Shown: positions 44,981 through 56,050, numbered from the stretch's first letter. The stretch: DNA of 64,000 bases from Pseudomonas sp. KU26590 (GCF_026153515.1 NZ_CP110644.1:5149501-5213500); one strand, 5' to 3'. Program-made: numbers and translations. The notes: generated from the letters alone by a model not told the origin.

Positions 44981-45913
44981 TCAATACCCCTTCGCGAAAT
45001 CCACTTCTCCGCGCAACGCCTCACCGGCCGCATAGGCCTTGAGGTTGTCCACGAACAGCTGGGTCATCGCCGGCGGCGAAGTCGGCGCCGAGCTGTGACC
45101 GGTGAGCAACAGGCCCCACGCCGTCCAGAACGGATGACGCTGGGGCAATGGCTCCTGCCGGCAGACGTCAATGACCGCCCCCGCCAGATGCCCTTCTTTC
45201 AGCGCTTCGACCAGATCCGCATCCACCACCGACGTGCCCCGGCCGACATTGATGAACAACGCCGAAGGCTTGAAGCAGGCAAACAGTTTAGCGTCGTAGA
45301 GGTCGTGGGTCTGCGCCGTGTTGGGCAGCAGGTTGATGACGAAATCGACCTCGGCCACCAGACGCGGCAAGTCCTCCAGCGCAGCGACTTCAACGAACGG
45401 CGCTTCAGTCCGCGCGCTCGACGCAATGCCATACAACTCGACGCCAAACGGCACGAGGAACTGCGCAACGTGCCGGCCAATGTCGCCCGTCCCGACGATC
45501 AACGCCTTGCGCCCGGACAGGCTGCGGCCCATGCGATTGTCCCACTTGCGCTCGACCTGACTGACCAACCGGGCCAGCACTTCACGCTCGTGTACGAACA
45601 TGTAGGTCAGCACGAACTCGGCCATCACCTGACCGAAAATGCCGACGGCGCGGGTCAGTTGATAGTCGCGGTACAGCCCGTCAGCCAGCAGCGGCGTGAT
45701 GCCGGCCCAGGTCGATTGCAGCCACTTGGGTTTATGGCCCTGGCGCAGCAGATTCGCCAGCAGGTCAGGCTGGCCAAGCCAGATCGGTGCCTCGGCGGCC
45801 ATTTTCGACAGTTCGGCGGAGTTGCCGCTGCTCAGCACTTCGATCTCGGGAGCCGTCTGGCGGAGCAGTTCGGTGTAAACGGGGTAATCGTGTTCGGCGA
45901 TCAGAACGCGCAT
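44981..45913 (-). CDS. D-2-hydroxyacid dehydrogenase
   Basis: A 310-residue NAD(P)-dependent enzyme. The Rossmann motif is GTGDIGRHVAQFL, with NLLPNTAQT and the INVGRGTSVVDADLVEAL block. The His of the usual active-site pair is seen in the LLTGHSSAPTSP block. The protein is like the GhrA group of glyoxylate/hydroxypyruvate reductases; substrate uncertain. The first Met of the family frame is 45913. Confidence 0.88.
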   Translation of the reverse strand: MRVLIAEHDYPVYTELLRQTAPEIEVLSSGNSAELSKMAAEAPIWLGQPDLLANLLRQGHKPKWLQSTWAGITPLLADGLYRDYQLTRAVGIFGQVMAEFVLTYMFVHEREVLARLVSQVERKWDNRMGRSLSGRKALIVGTGDIGRHVAQFLVPFGVELYGIASSARTEAPFVEVAALEDLPRLVAEVDFVINLLPNTAQTHDLYDAKLFACFKPSALFINVGRGTSVVDADLVEALKEGHLAGAVIDVCRQEPLPQRHPFWTAWGLLLTGHSSAPTSPPAMTQLFVDNLKAYAAGEALRGEVDFAKGY

Positions 45914-46043
45914 GGATTCAAAACTCGAATAATCGGGGCATGCGACCGCGCAGCGTTCCGGACCGTGCTCGGTTGAGAGGTCAGGTCTGGCGCATGCAGC
46001 GGTCCGGTGTACCCCTGCGGTGGATTGCAGGGTCAGAAATCGA

Positions 46044-46337
46044 TCACATCGGATCGTTGCGGCGCAGCAGCTCTTCGGGCAAGTGCTCGATGTAATCGTC
46101 TTCGGCCGGTGGCATCTGCAGGTGGTAGCCCTGCTTTTCCAGATTGGCGAGCACCGCGTGAATGTCTTCACGGGCCAGGGCGCGTTCCGGCGACAGGACC
46201 AGATTGAAGGCGTGCTGCGGCTTGCCGAACGCGGTCAGCAATTCCTCGGGCACACGCTCCAGGGCGTCGCTCTTGAGGACATACAGGTACATTTCGTTCC
46301 TGCGCGGGCTGCGGTAAATGGAACAAATACGTTTCAA
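46044..46337 (-). CDS. ycgL: YcgL domain protein
   Basis: A 97-residue protein that fits the YcgL family throughout ([40 protein letters not shown]). Function unknown. The start overlaps the RNase D stop by four bases (ATGA), so it is coupled to rnd. Confidence 0.92.
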   Translation of the reverse strand: MKRICSIYRSPRRNEMYLYVLKSDALERVPEELLTAFGKPQHAFNLVLSPERALAREDIHAVLANLEKQGYHLQMPPAEDDYIEHLPEELLRRNDPM

Positions 46338-47467
46338 GGCTGTTCTCCGGCGTTGGCCAGGCTGTCGAGCAGCATCTGGCCCATCAATTCGCGGCGCCAG
46401 CCACGCAACGAATCGGGCAGTTTATAGGGACCGTCTGGGTAACCGGTCTTGAGCAGAGCTTCGAGGGTCTTTTTGCGCAGCATCAATTCCGGCGCCATGT
46501 CGAGGCGCTCGGCTTGCTGCTGGCCAATGACGCGCAAGCTCTTGAGCACGTTAGAGGCCTCGATCGGCAGCGGCTCCGGCAACGCGGGCGGCCACAGATC
46601 CGGCGACACGCTGCCGGCTTTCTTGATCAGGTCGAGCAGAAACTCGCCGTCCTGACGCACGGTCTTGGGGTGCATATCATCGATTTTCGCCAGTGCGGCG
46701 AGGTTGTCCGGCTGGGACTTTGCCAGCGGCCAGAGCGAATGTTCGCGCAGGATACGGTTGCGTGGCTGATTGCGCAGGCGCGCCTGTTGCTCGCGCCAGG
46801 CGCAAAGCTCACGCAGCACGGCGAGTTGCGCGCGGGACAGCTTCCACGCCAGCTTGGCGTCACGGTAGGCGTCATAAGGATCGGTTTCACGGCGCAGATT
46901 GGCGACCAGTTCGGCACCGTCGTCCAGCACCCACGCGTACTTTTCTTCGGACAAGCGCGGACGCAGCAGGTTGTACACCTCGGCCAGGTGCACGGCGTCT
47001 TCGGCGGCGTAGCTGATCTGGGTTTCCGAAAGCGGACGCTGTAGCCAGTCGGAACGCGTCTCGCCTTTCGGCAGATCGATGTTCAGGACTTCCTGGACCA
47101 GACGCGAATAACCCATCGAGAACCCGAGGTTCAGATAGGCGGCAGCCAGTTGCGTGTCGAACAGCGGCGCTGGGAGGCTGCCGGTCAGGCGCAACAGCAC
47201 CTCAAGGTCCTCGCTGCAGGCGTGAACGACTTTGATGACGTCAGGGTTTTCCAGCAGCGCGGCCAGAGGTTTCCAGTCGCTTATCAGCAACGGGTCGATC
47301 AGGTAAGCGCGTGAACCATCGCCGATCTGCAACAGAGCGGCGATGGGATAGAAGGTGTCGACCCGCATGAATTCGGTGTCGAGCGCGACGTAGGGCAGCG
47401 TCTGCCACTGTGCGCAATGTTCGGCGAGGCTATGGTCGTCGCGAATCCAGTGAATATCGATGGCCAC
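46334..47467 (-). CDS. rnd: ribonuclease D
   Basis: A 377-residue 3'-5' exoribonuclease. The DEDD domain begins with [10 protein letters not shown] (Asp/Glu pair), then [13 protein letters not shown] and [16 protein letters not shown]. One HRDC domain follows (about 215-290). It matures tRNA 3' ends. Length is that of RNase D. It is the first gene of the rnd-ycgL operon. Confidence 0.95.
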   Translation of the reverse strand: MAIDIHWIRDDHSLAEHCAQWQTLPYVALDTEFMRVDTFYPIAALLQIGDGSRAYLIDPLLISDWKPLAALLENPDVIKVVHACSEDLEVLLRLTGSLPAPLFDTQLAAAYLNLGFSMGYSRLVQEVLNIDLPKGETRSDWLQRPLSETQISYAAEDAVHLAEVYNLLRPRLSEEKYAWVLDDGAELVANLRRETDPYDAYRDAKLAWKLSRAQLAVLRELCAWREQQARLRNQPRNRILREHSLWPLAKSQPDNLAALAKIDDMHPKTVRQDGEFLLDLIKKAGSVSPDLWPPALPEPLPIEASNVLKSLRVIGQQQAERLDMAPELMLRKKTLEALLKTGYPDGPYKLPDSLRGWRRELMGQMLLDSLANAGEQP

Positions 47468-47600
47468 ACGGCTCTCCCTCGAAGAATGGCGCGCAGTATA
47501 TATCGCTACAAGCGGTTACCGGGCATCCGTCCTGCAAGTCTCGAACAACTTCATCTTTGAAGCGCCCAAATAGCCGCCGCGGCGACGACCGTCCATCCGA

Positions 47601-48260
47601 TCACTGACCGGCCTTGCGCAGCACGTACACCCGCCACATGGCGTAGCCGGGGAGAAAGTCGTGGTGATCGACGATCCTGAAACCCGCCCGCGAGAACTCG
47701 GACTCGATGTCGCTGCGGCACACCACGAATCGATTGCGGGCCGCAGACAGTTCAACGTCCAGTCGACCCTGCTGACGTTTGCGACGCCACGATTTCACGT
47801 TGCCATCCACCCACAGCCCGACGATGGCCGTGTCGCGGGTCACTCGATGAAACTCGTCGAGAATCGCGCCGCGCTTTTCGCTGTCGGCCAGATGATGGAA
47901 CAGCCGCATGCAGAAGATGCAGTCCACCGCGTTGGCGGACAGCCCGATGGAATACGCCGAGCTCTGGAACGTGCGAATGCGCTTGCGCACCTCGCTTGAC
48001 GACTGCGCCTCGGCGAACGCGAGCATGTCGGTGGAAGGATCGGCCGCAAGGATCACCCGATTGGCATGTTCGGCCAGCACCGGCCAGAAACGCCCGGCGC
48101 CCGACGGCAAGTCCAGCACCAGTCCGGGCTCGCCCGCATCCCGCAACGCCTTGCGCGCCAGCTGCGCATCGCGCCAGAGACTCAGACGTCGACCAAGCGA
48201 GTGTTCATGCTGACGCACGTACTGCTCCAATGGGCTCTTTTGGCTGAGGGGCTCACTCAT
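47601..48260 (-). CDS. class I SAM-dependent methyltransferase
   Basis: A 219-residue protein. Motif I is LVLDLPSGAGRFWPVLAEHA (residues about 46-65), then VILAADPSTDMLAFA, and FCMRLFHHLAD. It overlaps the eptA stop by eight bases, so it is translated with EptA. Such methyltransferases are often found beside lipid A or polysaccharide genes; the substrate is not known. The start at 48260 is the first Met of the family frame. Confidence 0.85.
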   Translation of the reverse strand: MSEPLSQKSPLEQYVRQHEHSLGRRLSLWRDAQLARKALRDAGEPGLVLDLPSGAGRFWPVLAEHANRVILAADPSTDMLAFAEAQSSSEVRKRIRTFQSSAYSIGLSANAVDCIFCMRLFHHLADSEKRGAILDEFHRVTRDTAIVGLWVDGNVKSWRRKRQQGRLDVELSAARNRFVVCRSDIESEFSRAGFRIVDHHDFLPGYAMWRVYVLRKAGQ

Positions 48261-49902
48261 TGGCCAGTACCCCGTCCGTATAAATCCCCCGACAACCCGC
48301 GAACATGTCCAGCGCAGGGTTGTAGACGTTTGTCCGCACTTGCAGCAGGCCCAGCATCGAATGGAACAGGTTGTCCTGACTGAGCGGCGCATTCCGTTCT
48401 TTTTGCAGGCAATGGGTATCCACGGCAAATGACTGCTGATAGTTCTCGGAGAACCAGGCAATCATCGGGACATGTTTCTGTTGGTCGGGCGCCAGCATGT
48501 AAGGCGTGCCGTGAAGGAACAGGTTGTATTCACCCAGCGACTCGCCGTGATCGGAGAGATACACCATGGCCGTGTCCACTTTGCCCTGGTTGTTGCGCAG
48601 GATATCAATCAGCGACGCCAGTACATGGTCGGTGTAAAGCAATGTGTTGTCGTAACCGTTGACAATACTTTCCCGGGAACAATTATTCAGCGCATTGCTT
48701 TCGCACACCGGGGTGAACTTCTCGAATTCTTTTGGATAACGCTTGAAGTACTCAGGACCATGGCTGCCCATCTGATGAAGGACCAGCACCGTGTCCTTGT
48801 CCAGCGTGTCGATGAAGTGCTGCAGGCCTTGCAAGAGAATTTCATCGCGGCACTCGTTGTTGGCACACAGCCCCGGATCCTTGAGGTTGCTGACATCCTG
48901 CAATGTCACACGGTCGCAGGTGCCCTTGCAGCCCGACTGGTTGTCGCGCCAGATCACATCGAGCCCTGCGCGTTTCAGCACATCGAGCATGCCTTCTTCA
49001 TTGCGCGCGGTCGTCGCGTTGTAATCCTTGCGGCCCATGTTGGAAAACATGCACGGCACCGACACCGCCGTCTCCGTGCCGCACGAATGCACATCAGTAA
49101 AGGTAAGCAGGCCGCGCTCCTTGCTCAGCTGTGGAGTGGTATCGCGGTTGTAACCCAAGATGCCGAAATTCTCGGCCCGGGCACTTTCGCCCACGACCAG
49201 CACGGTCAGTGACTTGCGCTTGTGCTGCTGCCAGTCGCTGGCCAGTTTGGCATCTTGACCGATGCTCACGAAAGGCCGTTGCGCGGATTTTACCTGTTCG
49301 CTCAAGTAACCCGCGGACGCCGCGAGGTAGTTGCTGGGCACAACCATCAGGCGCAGCTCATGGTGATTGCGAAACAGCGACGACAGGCCTTGGTAGTTCA
49401 ACAGCGCTACCCCACCGATTGCAACTGCGCACACCACGGACACCAACGCCTTGCTCAGCAACTCACGGGGCCAGCGACGATAGGCAATCGGCGTTTTGAA
49501 AAGAATGAACGAAGGCACAACACCCAAAAAGAACAAATAACCGAGCAACTTCAACGAGAGCAGATCGCGCACTTCGGTGATATTGGTTTCAGCAAAGTTT
49601 CTGAACATTCCCGCGTCAATCATCACGCCGTATTGGCTCATGAAGTAAGCCACGCCGGCACTGATGAAAAAGATAACGATCAACACCGGTTTCAATACGC
49701 GTTTGAACGCTAAGAGCGTGAAGAAGATATTAAAGACACAGAACACCATGAGCGCGAACGCACCACGCAACAACAGGCCCTTACCGTCAGAATCGGTAAT
49801 TGCAAATAAATGCTGCCAGAGGGTCAGGTTAAACCCGATCAACAGAAAGGCACTGGCAAGCAATGTCACAAGCTCGGGACGAACTGCTTTGACGTTCAGC
49901 AT
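48253..49902 (-). CDS. eptA: lipid A phosphoethanolamine transferase EptA
   Basis: A 549-residue inner-membrane enzyme with five N-terminal helices (LVTLLASAFLLIGFNLTLWQ onward) and a periplasmic sulfatase-fold domain. The zinc and nucleophile region is SCGTETAVSVPCMF, with the catalytic Thr near 276. Other metal ligands are in LVVGESARAENFG, HQMGSHGPEY and YLSDHGESLGEYNLFLHG. It moves phosphoethanolamine onto lipid A phosphate and gives polymyxin tolerance. It forms an operon with the methyltransferase. No PmrAB-like regulator is adjacent. Confidence 0.93.
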   Translation of the reverse strand: MLNVKAVRPELVTLLASAFLLIGFNLTLWQHLFAITDSDGKGLLLRGAFALMVFCVFNIFFTLLAFKRVLKPVLIVIFFISAGVAYFMSQYGVMIDAGMFRNFAETNITEVRDLLSLKLLGYLFFLGVVPSFILFKTPIAYRRWPRELLSKALVSVVCAVAIGGVALLNYQGLSSLFRNHHELRLMVVPSNYLAASAGYLSEQVKSAQRPFVSIGQDAKLASDWQQHKRKSLTVLVVGESARAENFGILGYNRDTTPQLSKERGLLTFTDVHSCGTETAVSVPCMFSNMGRKDYNATTARNEEGMLDVLKRAGLDVIWRDNQSGCKGTCDRVTLQDVSNLKDPGLCANNECRDEILLQGLQHFIDTLDKDTVLVLHQMGSHGPEYFKRYPKEFEKFTPVCESNALNNCSRESIVNGYDNTLLYTDHVLASLIDILRNNQGKVDTAMVYLSDHGESLGEYNLFLHGTPYMLAPDQQKHVPMIAWFSENYQQSFAVDTHCLQKERNAPLSQDNLFHSMLGLLQVRTNVYNPALDMFAGCRGIYTDGVLANE

Positions 49903-50100
49903 AAAACTCTGCTTGGCTGGAAATGAGAAATCAAACGCGGAAGGAACCCCGCCGATGCCGCGAACTTTAGGCATCGGGCCATCAATTTTTTGTGAAAAGG
50001 ATGAGAACGATTGGTGGGGTGGGATCGTTGCTTTTCAAAGAAGGATCCTGTGGTACGAGCCGCAGGAACCCAGTCAGGGCCTTCACTAGCCGAACAAGCT

Positions 50101-51726
50101 TTATGCCGAGCAGGTCTGCGCCGCTGCATCCTCAATAATCATCTGCGCTGCCTTCTCGGCGATCATCACGGTCGGCGAGCACGTATTGCCGGAGGTAATA
50201 TTGGGCATGATCGACGCATCCACCACGCGCAGGCCGGTGATGCCGTGCACGCGCAGGCGTTCGTCAACCACGGCGTCGCGGCCCTGCCCCATCTTGCAGG
50301 TGCCGACCGGGTGAAAGATCGTCGTGCCGACGACGCTGGCCGCCTCACGCAGTTCTTCCTCGGTTTGCAGGCTCGCACCGGGCAGGTACTCCACCGGCTC
50401 GAAGCGGGCCAGCGCAGGCGCGGCGGCGATGCGACGGGTCAGGCGAATCGCGTCGGCAGCTACCTTGAGGTCGGTCTCGTGACTCAAATAATTCGGCTGA
50501 ATGATCGGTGCGGCATCGGCCAACGCCGAACGGATCTCCACCGTGCCACGGCTCTGCGGGCGCAAATCGCACACTGACGCAGTGAATGCGGGAAACCCGT
50601 GAAGCGGCTCGCCGAAGCGCTCGAGGGACAAGGGCTGCACGTGATATTCGAGATTGGCGCTTGCCTGCTCCGGACCCGAGCGCGCAAAAGCGCCCAGCTG
50701 GCTCGGCGCCATCGCCAACGGACCGCTGCGATTGAAGGCGTAGCGCAGGCCCATGTTCATCTTGCCCCACAGGCTGCCGGCCATCTGGTTCAGCGTCTGG
50801 CCGTTGCTGATCTTGTAGATCAGGCGCAACTGCAGGTGATCCTGCAAATTCGCGCCAACGCCGGGCAGCTCATGCCGAACGCCGATACCGAGCTTTTCGA
50901 GCAATGGCCGCGGCCCGATGCCGGAGCGTTGCAGGACCATGGGCGACCCGATGGCTCCGCAGCAGAGGATGACTTCTCGCCGAGCGCGAAGGGTCTGTTC
51001 CTGCCCGTTGACGCGCGCAATGACCCCGCTGGCGCGACTGTTTTCGAACACCACCCGCGACACCTCCGCACCTGTGATCACCGTCAGGTTCGGTCGCTTC
51101 AACGCTGGCCGCAGAAATGCCTTGGACGCGTTCCAGCGCACACCGCGACGCTGATTCACCTGAAAATAGCTGCACCCTTCGTTATCGCCGCCGTTGAAGT
51201 CGGGGATCGACGGGATGCCGGTTTGCGCCGCTGCCTCACGGAACGCATCCAGCAAGGTCCATGACAGACGCTGCTGCTCGACGCGCCATTCGCCTCTCGC
51301 ACTGTGAAGTTCTGAGTCGCCGGCGTAGTGGTTTTCCGAGCGTTTGAAGATCGGCAGGACGTCCTTCCAGCCCCAGCCCGTGTTGCCCTGCTCCGCCCAC
51401 CCGTCGTAGTCCCGGGCCTGGCCGCGCATGTAGATCATGCCGTTGATCGACGAGCACCCGCCCAGTACTTTGCCGCGAGGGTAGTTGAGGGCCCGCCCGC
51501 CGAGGCCGGGCTCCGCTTCGGTTTTGAAGCACCAGTCGGTGCGCGGATTGCCGATGCAGTAGAGGTACCCCACCGGCACGTGAATCCAGGCGTAGTTGTC
51601 CTGGCCGCCGGCTTCCAGTAACAGGACCCGGTGGGCAGGGTTCTGTGAAAGCCGATTGGCCAGCAGGCAGCCTGCCGGCCCTGCGCCGACGATGATGTAG
51701 TCATGGAGACCGACGTCCGTTTGCAT
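50101..51726 (-). CDS. GMC-family oxidoreductase (choline dehydrogenase-like)
   Basis: A 541-residue FAD enzyme. The dinucleotide motif is YIIVGAGPAGCLLANRLSQN (residues about 10-29). The GMC signature is NYPRGKVLGGCSSINGMIYM. The catalytic His is in TIFHPVGTCKMGQGRDAV. The substrate is an alcohol of unknown kind; BetA-type choline oxidation cannot be assumed as no betB/betI is adjacent. The start at 51726 gives MQTDVGLHDYI directly before the motif. Confidence 0.9.
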   Translation of the reverse strand: MQTDVGLHDYIIVGAGPAGCLLANRLSQNPAHRVLLLEAGGQDNYAWIHVPVGYLYCIGNPRTDWCFKTEAEPGLGGRALNYPRGKVLGGCSSINGMIYMRGQARDYDGWAEQGNTGWGWKDVLPIFKRSENHYAGDSELHSARGEWRVEQQRLSWTLLDAFREAAAQTGIPSIPDFNGGDNEGCSYFQVNQRRGVRWNASKAFLRPALKRPNLTVITGAEVSRVVFENSRASGVIARVNGQEQTLRARREVILCCGAIGSPMVLQRSGIGPRPLLEKLGIGVRHELPGVGANLQDHLQLRLIYKISNGQTLNQMAGSLWGKMNMGLRYAFNRSGPLAMAPSQLGAFARSGPEQASANLEYHVQPLSLERFGEPLHGFPAFTASVCDLRPQSRGTVEIRSALADAAPIIQPNYLSHETDLKVAADAIRLTRRIAAAPALARFEPVEYLPGASLQTEEELREAASVVGTTIFHPVGTCKMGQGRDAVVDERLRVHGITGLRVVDASIMPNITSGNTCSPTVMIAEKAAQMIIEDAAAQTCSA

Positions 51727-51786
51727 GCGTCCCTCGCTGATATTTTTTGTTTTTATGCAGGGCCCATCCTGAAGTTTTTCGCCACA

Positions 51787-51822
51787 AAACAAAAGACCGC
51801 CGCATGTTTCCATGGGGCGGTC
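51787..51822 (-). terminator. terminator of the malic enzyme gene
   Basis: GACCGCC-C-CATG / CATG-C-GGCGGTC with GAAA loop. In minus-strand sense it is followed by TTTTGTTTT. It starts 35 bases after the malic enzyme stop. Confidence 0.88.
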
Positions 51823-51856
51823 CGGTTGAAGCGTTTGCCGTCAGTGACGGGCGCGA

Positions 51857-53545
51857 TTACACCGCGCTGCGACGGTAGCTGCGGTAGTTCGGCATCCAGA
51901 AGTTACGCTCGATGGCTTCGACGAGCATTTCCTCGGTGGTCTCCAGGGCCACGCCTTCAGCCTGAGCCTGCTTGGCCACGGCCAACGCAATCTTCTTGCT
52001 CACCTGTTGAATCTCCTTCAGCGGCGGCAGGACAGCGTCACCTTTGCCCGTCACCATCGGCGAGCATTCCGCCAGCGCATTGGAAGCCGCCATCAGCATT
52101 TTGTCGGTGATGCGCGTGGCTTTCGACGCCACAACACCCAGGCCGATGCCCGGGAAGATGTAGGAGTTGTTGCACTGCGCGATGTGGAACGTGCGATCGC
52201 CTACGGTGACAGGGGCAAAAGGACTGCCGGTGGCGACCAGCGCGTCGCCGTTGGTCCAGGTCAGGACTTCCTGCGGCGTGACTTCGACCTTCGAGGTCGG
52301 GTTGGACAGCGGCATGACCAGCGGTTTGGCGCAGTGCTTGTGCATCTCGCGGATGACCTGCTCGGTGAACAGGCCGCGCTGGCCGGACACGCCAATCAGG
52401 ACAGTCGGCTTGCCATTGGCGACCACGTCCAGCAACTCGGGCGAGCCCTCGCCGCTCGACCAGCCCGCCACATCGCCGGACTTCTGCGCGAGGTTCTTCT
52501 GGAAGTCCAGCAAGTTGTCCATGCTGTCGGTCAGCAACCCGAAGCGGTCGACCATCATCACGCGTTTGCGCGCTTCGGCTTCGCTCAGGCCTTCGATGAC
52601 CATGGCCGCAATGATGTGCTCGGCAATCCCGCAACCTGCCGAACCCGCGCCCAGGAACACCACGCGCTGCTGGCCCAGGGTTTCATGCTTGGCTTTGCAC
52701 GCCGCCAACAAGGTGCCCACGGCAACCGACGCGGTGCCCTGAATGTCGTCGTTGAAGCAGCACAACTCATCGCGATATTTTTCCAGCAACGGCATGGCGT
52801 TGGTCTGGGCGAAGTCTTCGAATTGCAGCAACACGTCCGGCCAGCGGCTCTGCACCGCCTCGATGAACAGCGCGATGAAGTCCTCGTATTCCTTGCCGGT
52901 GACGCGCTCGTGGCGCCAGCCCATGTACATCGGGTCGTCCAGCAGCTCTTTGTTGTTGGTGCCCACGTCGAGCACGATCGGCAAGGTATACGCCGGGCTG
53001 ATACCGCCGCACGCGGTGTAGAGCGACAGCTTGCCGATTGGGATGCCCATGCCGCCGATGCCCTGATCGCCCAGGCCGAGGATGCGCTCGCTGTCAGTCA
53101 CCACGATGATTTTGATGCGATCTTTCGTCGCGCTTCGCAGGATATCGTCGATGCGATCGCGCTCGGGGTAGGAGATGAACAGCCCGCGGTGGGTGCGGTA
53201 GATCTTCGAGAATTCCTGACACGCCTGACCCACGGTCGGGGTGTAGATGATCGGCAGCATCTCGTCGAGATGCGAATCCAGCAGGCGGAAGAACAGGGTT
53301 TCGTTGTTGTCCTGAATCGAGCGCAGATAAATGTGTTTATCCAGGTCGCTCGCGCATTGCTGGTACTGGTTGTAAACGCGGGTGACCTGCTCTTCGATGG
53401 TTTCGACGTTCTGGGGCAGCAGGCCGACCAGGTTGAAATCGATGCGCTCTTGCGGTGTGAACGCACTGCCCTTGTTGAGCAGCGGCATTTCCAGCAACGA
53501 AGGGCCGGCATAGGAAATATATAAAGGTCGCGAGGTCTTGGTCAT
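51857..53545 (-). CDS. maeA: NAD-dependent malic enzyme
   Basis: A 562-residue enzyme decarboxylating malate to pyruvate. The family blocks are [35 protein letters not shown], the NAD site [16 protein letters not shown], and [16 protein letters not shown]. The size is that of the SfcA/MaeA class. The start at 53545 opens [20 protein letters not shown]. It ends at a clear terminator. Confidence 0.95.
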   Translation of the reverse strand: MTKTSRPLYISYAGPSLLEMPLLNKGSAFTPQERIDFNLVGLLPQNVETIEEQVTRVYNQYQQCASDLDKHIYLRSIQDNNETLFFRLLDSHLDEMLPIIYTPTVGQACQEFSKIYRTHRGLFISYPERDRIDDILRSATKDRIKIIVVTDSERILGLGDQGIGGMGIPIGKLSLYTACGGISPAYTLPIVLDVGTNNKELLDDPMYMGWRHERVTGKEYEDFIALFIEAVQSRWPDVLLQFEDFAQTNAMPLLEKYRDELCCFNDDIQGTASVAVGTLLAACKAKHETLGQQRVVFLGAGSAGCGIAEHIIAAMVIEGLSEAEARKRVMMVDRFGLLTDSMDNLLDFQKNLAQKSGDVAGWSSGEGSPELLDVVANGKPTVLIGVSGQRGLFTEQVIREMHKHCAKPLVMPLSNPTSKVEVTPQEVLTWTNGDALVATGSPFAPVTVGDRTFHIAQCNNSYIFPGIGLGVVASKATRITDKMLMAASNALAECSPMVTGKGDAVLPPLKEIQQVSKKIALAVAKQAQAEGVALETTEEMLVEAIERNFWMPNYRSYRRSAV

Positions 53546-53940
53546 TTGCAGTGATCGCCTTTTCTCTGTTTGCTCTATCAATATGTAGTCGAAACGATGC
53601 CCCGGAGGTCGGTGTACGCGACGCTCAACGCAGGATCCGTCCGAAGAAATAGGGGGTAAAAACAGGGTGCCTATCTTACTCGCCTGAAAACGATTGCGAC
53701 ATTTTGTCGCTCATCGATTGCGAAATGATGGCCGGAAGTCGTCGGACCGGTCAGGAATTCGCCTGACATCGCGAACAGCGCGCCCGACTACGGTCACAGG
53801 TAAAACGAACGTGCGACGTGCTGCTCCTTTCGCAAGGAGACATTGGATTTGTGGTCACACACTCGCCATCGTTAAAGGTCTTACACATTGAACTGGCGAT
53901 AGGCCATTGCAGTCACATTGATATCAAACCGGAGATATCA
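53546..53940. other. non-coding gap
   Basis: No gene, repeat or RNA is evident. CCGGAGATATCA before 53941 provides the ribosome site for the next gene. Confidence 0.5.
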
Positions 53941-54171
53941 ATGTCAGACCAGCGCATCTTTCGTATCCACTACCGCTTTCTGGACGAGCAGCGAGTATTC
54001 CTACAACCCGACACAGTGCTGGAAGAAGCAGACGCCTGGTACTACGCCTGTCTGCACGCAGGCATTGGTGTGCTGCACAACCTGTCCAAGACACGGGAGG
54101 AGCTGACAGCGTTGATGGCCCATGGTCGCCGGTATGGTTTGACGGACGTACGCTGGGCGGAGTGGGTATGA
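53941..54171 (+). CDS. small hypothetical protein (possibly DUF6555)
   Basis: A 76-residue soluble protein (SDQRIFRIHYRFLDEQRVFL, then EADAWYYACLHAGIG and a basic C-terminal half). The AWYYA.LHAG stretch recalls small DUF6555-type proteins of pseudomonads; this assignment is from memory. The ribosome site CCGGAG is well placed. No operon partner. Confidence 0.65.
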   Translation: MSDQRIFRIHYRFLDEQRVFLQPDTVLEEADAWYYACLHAGIGVLHNLSKTREELTALMAHGRRYGLTDVRWAEWV

Positions 54172-54216
54172 TTGGTTGATATACAAGCCGATCTACCCAC
54201 TTTTTTGATGCCGTGA

Positions 54217-54894
54217 TCAGGCCTGTCCAACGCGCTGAATCACATAACTCACCTCAAACCCATGCACACACCCAATCACGTTGAATCCCTTGAAATAGCC
54301 CGTCGCGCGAAGCAGGTCCACAGCCGGACCGACTTCAGGTGAATGCTGGAAGTCGCCGTAGTCGTCGAACACGATAAACCCGCCCGGTACGACGCTGGGC
54401 GAATACAGCAGGAAGTCCAGCAGCACATTACGCCCGGCGTGGCCGCCATCGATGTGCAAGAGCGCCACCTTCGGCGACAGGTTGTAGAAGCGCTCGGCAC
54501 ACAACTCCGAATACCCCCTCAGCACCAGAGCGTTCGAGAACAGTTTCTCCTGGTAGTAACTGAACTCTTCAAACTGATTGGGCAGCTCAAAGGGATCAAT
54601 CCCGATGATGCGGCGCTCGCGGTTGCAGACCTCATTCATCAGCACCAGCGACTTGCCCTTCCAGACACCAATCTCGACCACGTCGCCGGGAATGCCTTCG
54701 ACCAGAAGCGCCAGGTAACCCAGTAACCGCACATGATCGTGAAACGACAACTCCTTGCGCGGCATCGCCCGCTCGGCAGGCAACGTGCTCTGCGCCTGCT
54801 CGAAATGCTTGCCGATCAGCGTCCAGATCTGCGCGATCGAGTCATTGAGTTCCGGGTTGCTGATGAAATCGTTGAGCTCTTGGATCGTAGTCAT
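54217..54894 (-). CDS. TylF/CmcI-like class I methyltransferase
   Basis: A 225-residue protein. Motif I is GDVVEIGVWKGKSLVLMNEV (about residues 68-87), then RIIGIDPFELPNQF and the macrocin-type metal site LLHIDGGHAGRNVLLDFLLY with VFDDYGDF. This matches the macrocin O-methyltransferase family, which methylates sugars or small molecules. It lies next to the polysaccharide locus, so a sugar substrate is possible. Confidence 0.85.
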   Translation of the reverse strand: MTTIQELNDFISNPELNDSIAQIWTLIGKHFEQAQSTLPAERAMPRKELSFHDHVRLLGYLALLVEGIPGDVVEIGVWKGKSLVLMNEVCNRERRIIGIDPFELPNQFEEFSYYQEKLFSNALVLRGYSELCAERFYNLSPKVALLHIDGGHAGRNVLLDFLLYSPSVVPGGFIVFDDYGDFQHSPEVGPAVDLLRATGYFKGFNVIGCVHGFEVSYVIQRVGQA

Positions 54895-55216
54895 GGCTTC
54901 TCTGACTGGCTGGAAGGGTGGAGGGATTGGGGGATGGGGCGTGGAGCGATCTCGTCCCGTGAAGGGCGTGAGATCGAGAGTAGGCGGGGGTTGGGAAAAG
55001 TAAAGGCCCGAGCACACCATCCTGGATGCTCGATTATCGATGTGCCCCAAACCCGGGCTCATTTTCAGTACATGATCCCGGATCCGGCAACCCGCGGCCC
55101 TCATACCACGCTGTCAGGGGGGCTTTTGACTTCAGCGTTTAGCCTGTCTGCGACGGCGGACTGTTTTGTTCAACACTCAGAAGTCCCGGCCGGCACTGAG
55201 TGGCAGCAGCAGGGAC
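54895..55216. other. non-coding gap
   Basis: G-rich and partly repetitive before about 55000, otherwise without a recognisable gene, RNA or repeat. Confidence 0.45.
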
Positions 55217-56050
55217 TCATCCCTGGGCTGTGGACCAGTCAACCCAATGGAAGTGCCAGGTCATGAGAATCAGCAAACCGAACGCAATTCTGTAGTAGGC
55301 AAACACGGCGTAACTGTGGCTTGCGATGAACTTCAACAAACCGCGAACAGCAATCATCGCGAAGACAAACGACACCACAAAGCCAAGGGCAAACACTGGC
55401 AAGTCCGCGGCGACAAACAGGTGGCGGTATTTATAGCCGGAATACACGGCTGCACCGACCATGGTGGGCATCGCCAGAAAGAATGAAAATTCGGTCGCCG
55501 CCGTCCGCGACATTCCGAACAATAATCCACCGATTATCGTCGACCCGGAGCGCGAGGTTCCGGGGATCATTGCAAGGCATTGAGCGAACCCTATCTTCAG
55601 GGCATCACTCCAGCGCATGTCATCCACCTCCTCCACGCGAACGGCATGATTACGCTTCTCCGCCCACAGCATCACACATCCACCAACAATCAGAGCGACC
55701 GCAACGGTGATCGGGTTGAACAAGTACTCATGAATGATATCGGCGAACAAGACACCCAGTACAACAGCAGGAAGAAAGGCAATAACAAGATTGGCCGTGA
55801 AGCGCCGGGACGCGGGCTGAGTCCTCAAACCGCCGACGGTGGTAAAGATCTTGCGTCGAAAGGCCCACACCACCGCAAGAATGGCGCCTAACTGGATAAT
55901 GATATTGAACGCCATTGCGCGCTCACCACCAAAGTTCAAAAGATCCGCCACGATAATCTGGTGACCGGTGCTGGAGACAGGCAAAAACTCTGTGAGACCC
56001 TCCACCACACCCAATATAACTGCCGAAGCATTTGCCGTAATGTCCATCAT
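55217..56050 (-). CDS. uppP: undecaprenyl-diphosphatase
   Basis: A 277-residue inner-membrane BacA/UppP enzyme recycling undecaprenyl diphosphate. Catalytic motifs are [17 protein letters not shown] (residues about 14-30) and [17 protein letters not shown]. It has eight hydrophobic helices. Its position after the glycosyltransferase gene is consistent with support for exopolysaccharide and peptidoglycan synthesis. Two ATGs are adjacent at the start; the first is used here. Confidence 0.93.
   Translation of the reverse strand: MMDITANASAVILGVVEGLTEFLPVSSTGHQIIVADLLNFGGERAMAFNIIIQLGAILAVVWAFRRKIFTTVGGLRTQPASRRFTANLVIAFLPAVVLGVLFADIIHEYLFNPITVAVALIVGGCVMLWAEKRNHAVRVEEVDDMRWSDALKIGFAQCLAMIPGTSRSGSTIIGGLLFGMSRTAATEFSFFLAMPTMVGAAVYSGYKYRHLFVAADLPVFALGFVVSFVFAMIAVRGLLKFIASHSYAVFAYYRIAFGLLILMTWHFHWVDWSTAQG

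Noticed and set aside
53694..53891. 65-codon plus-strand frame upstream of the small hypothetical gene
   Set aside because: No ribosome site, Arg/Thr-rich, no similarity to any family known to me.
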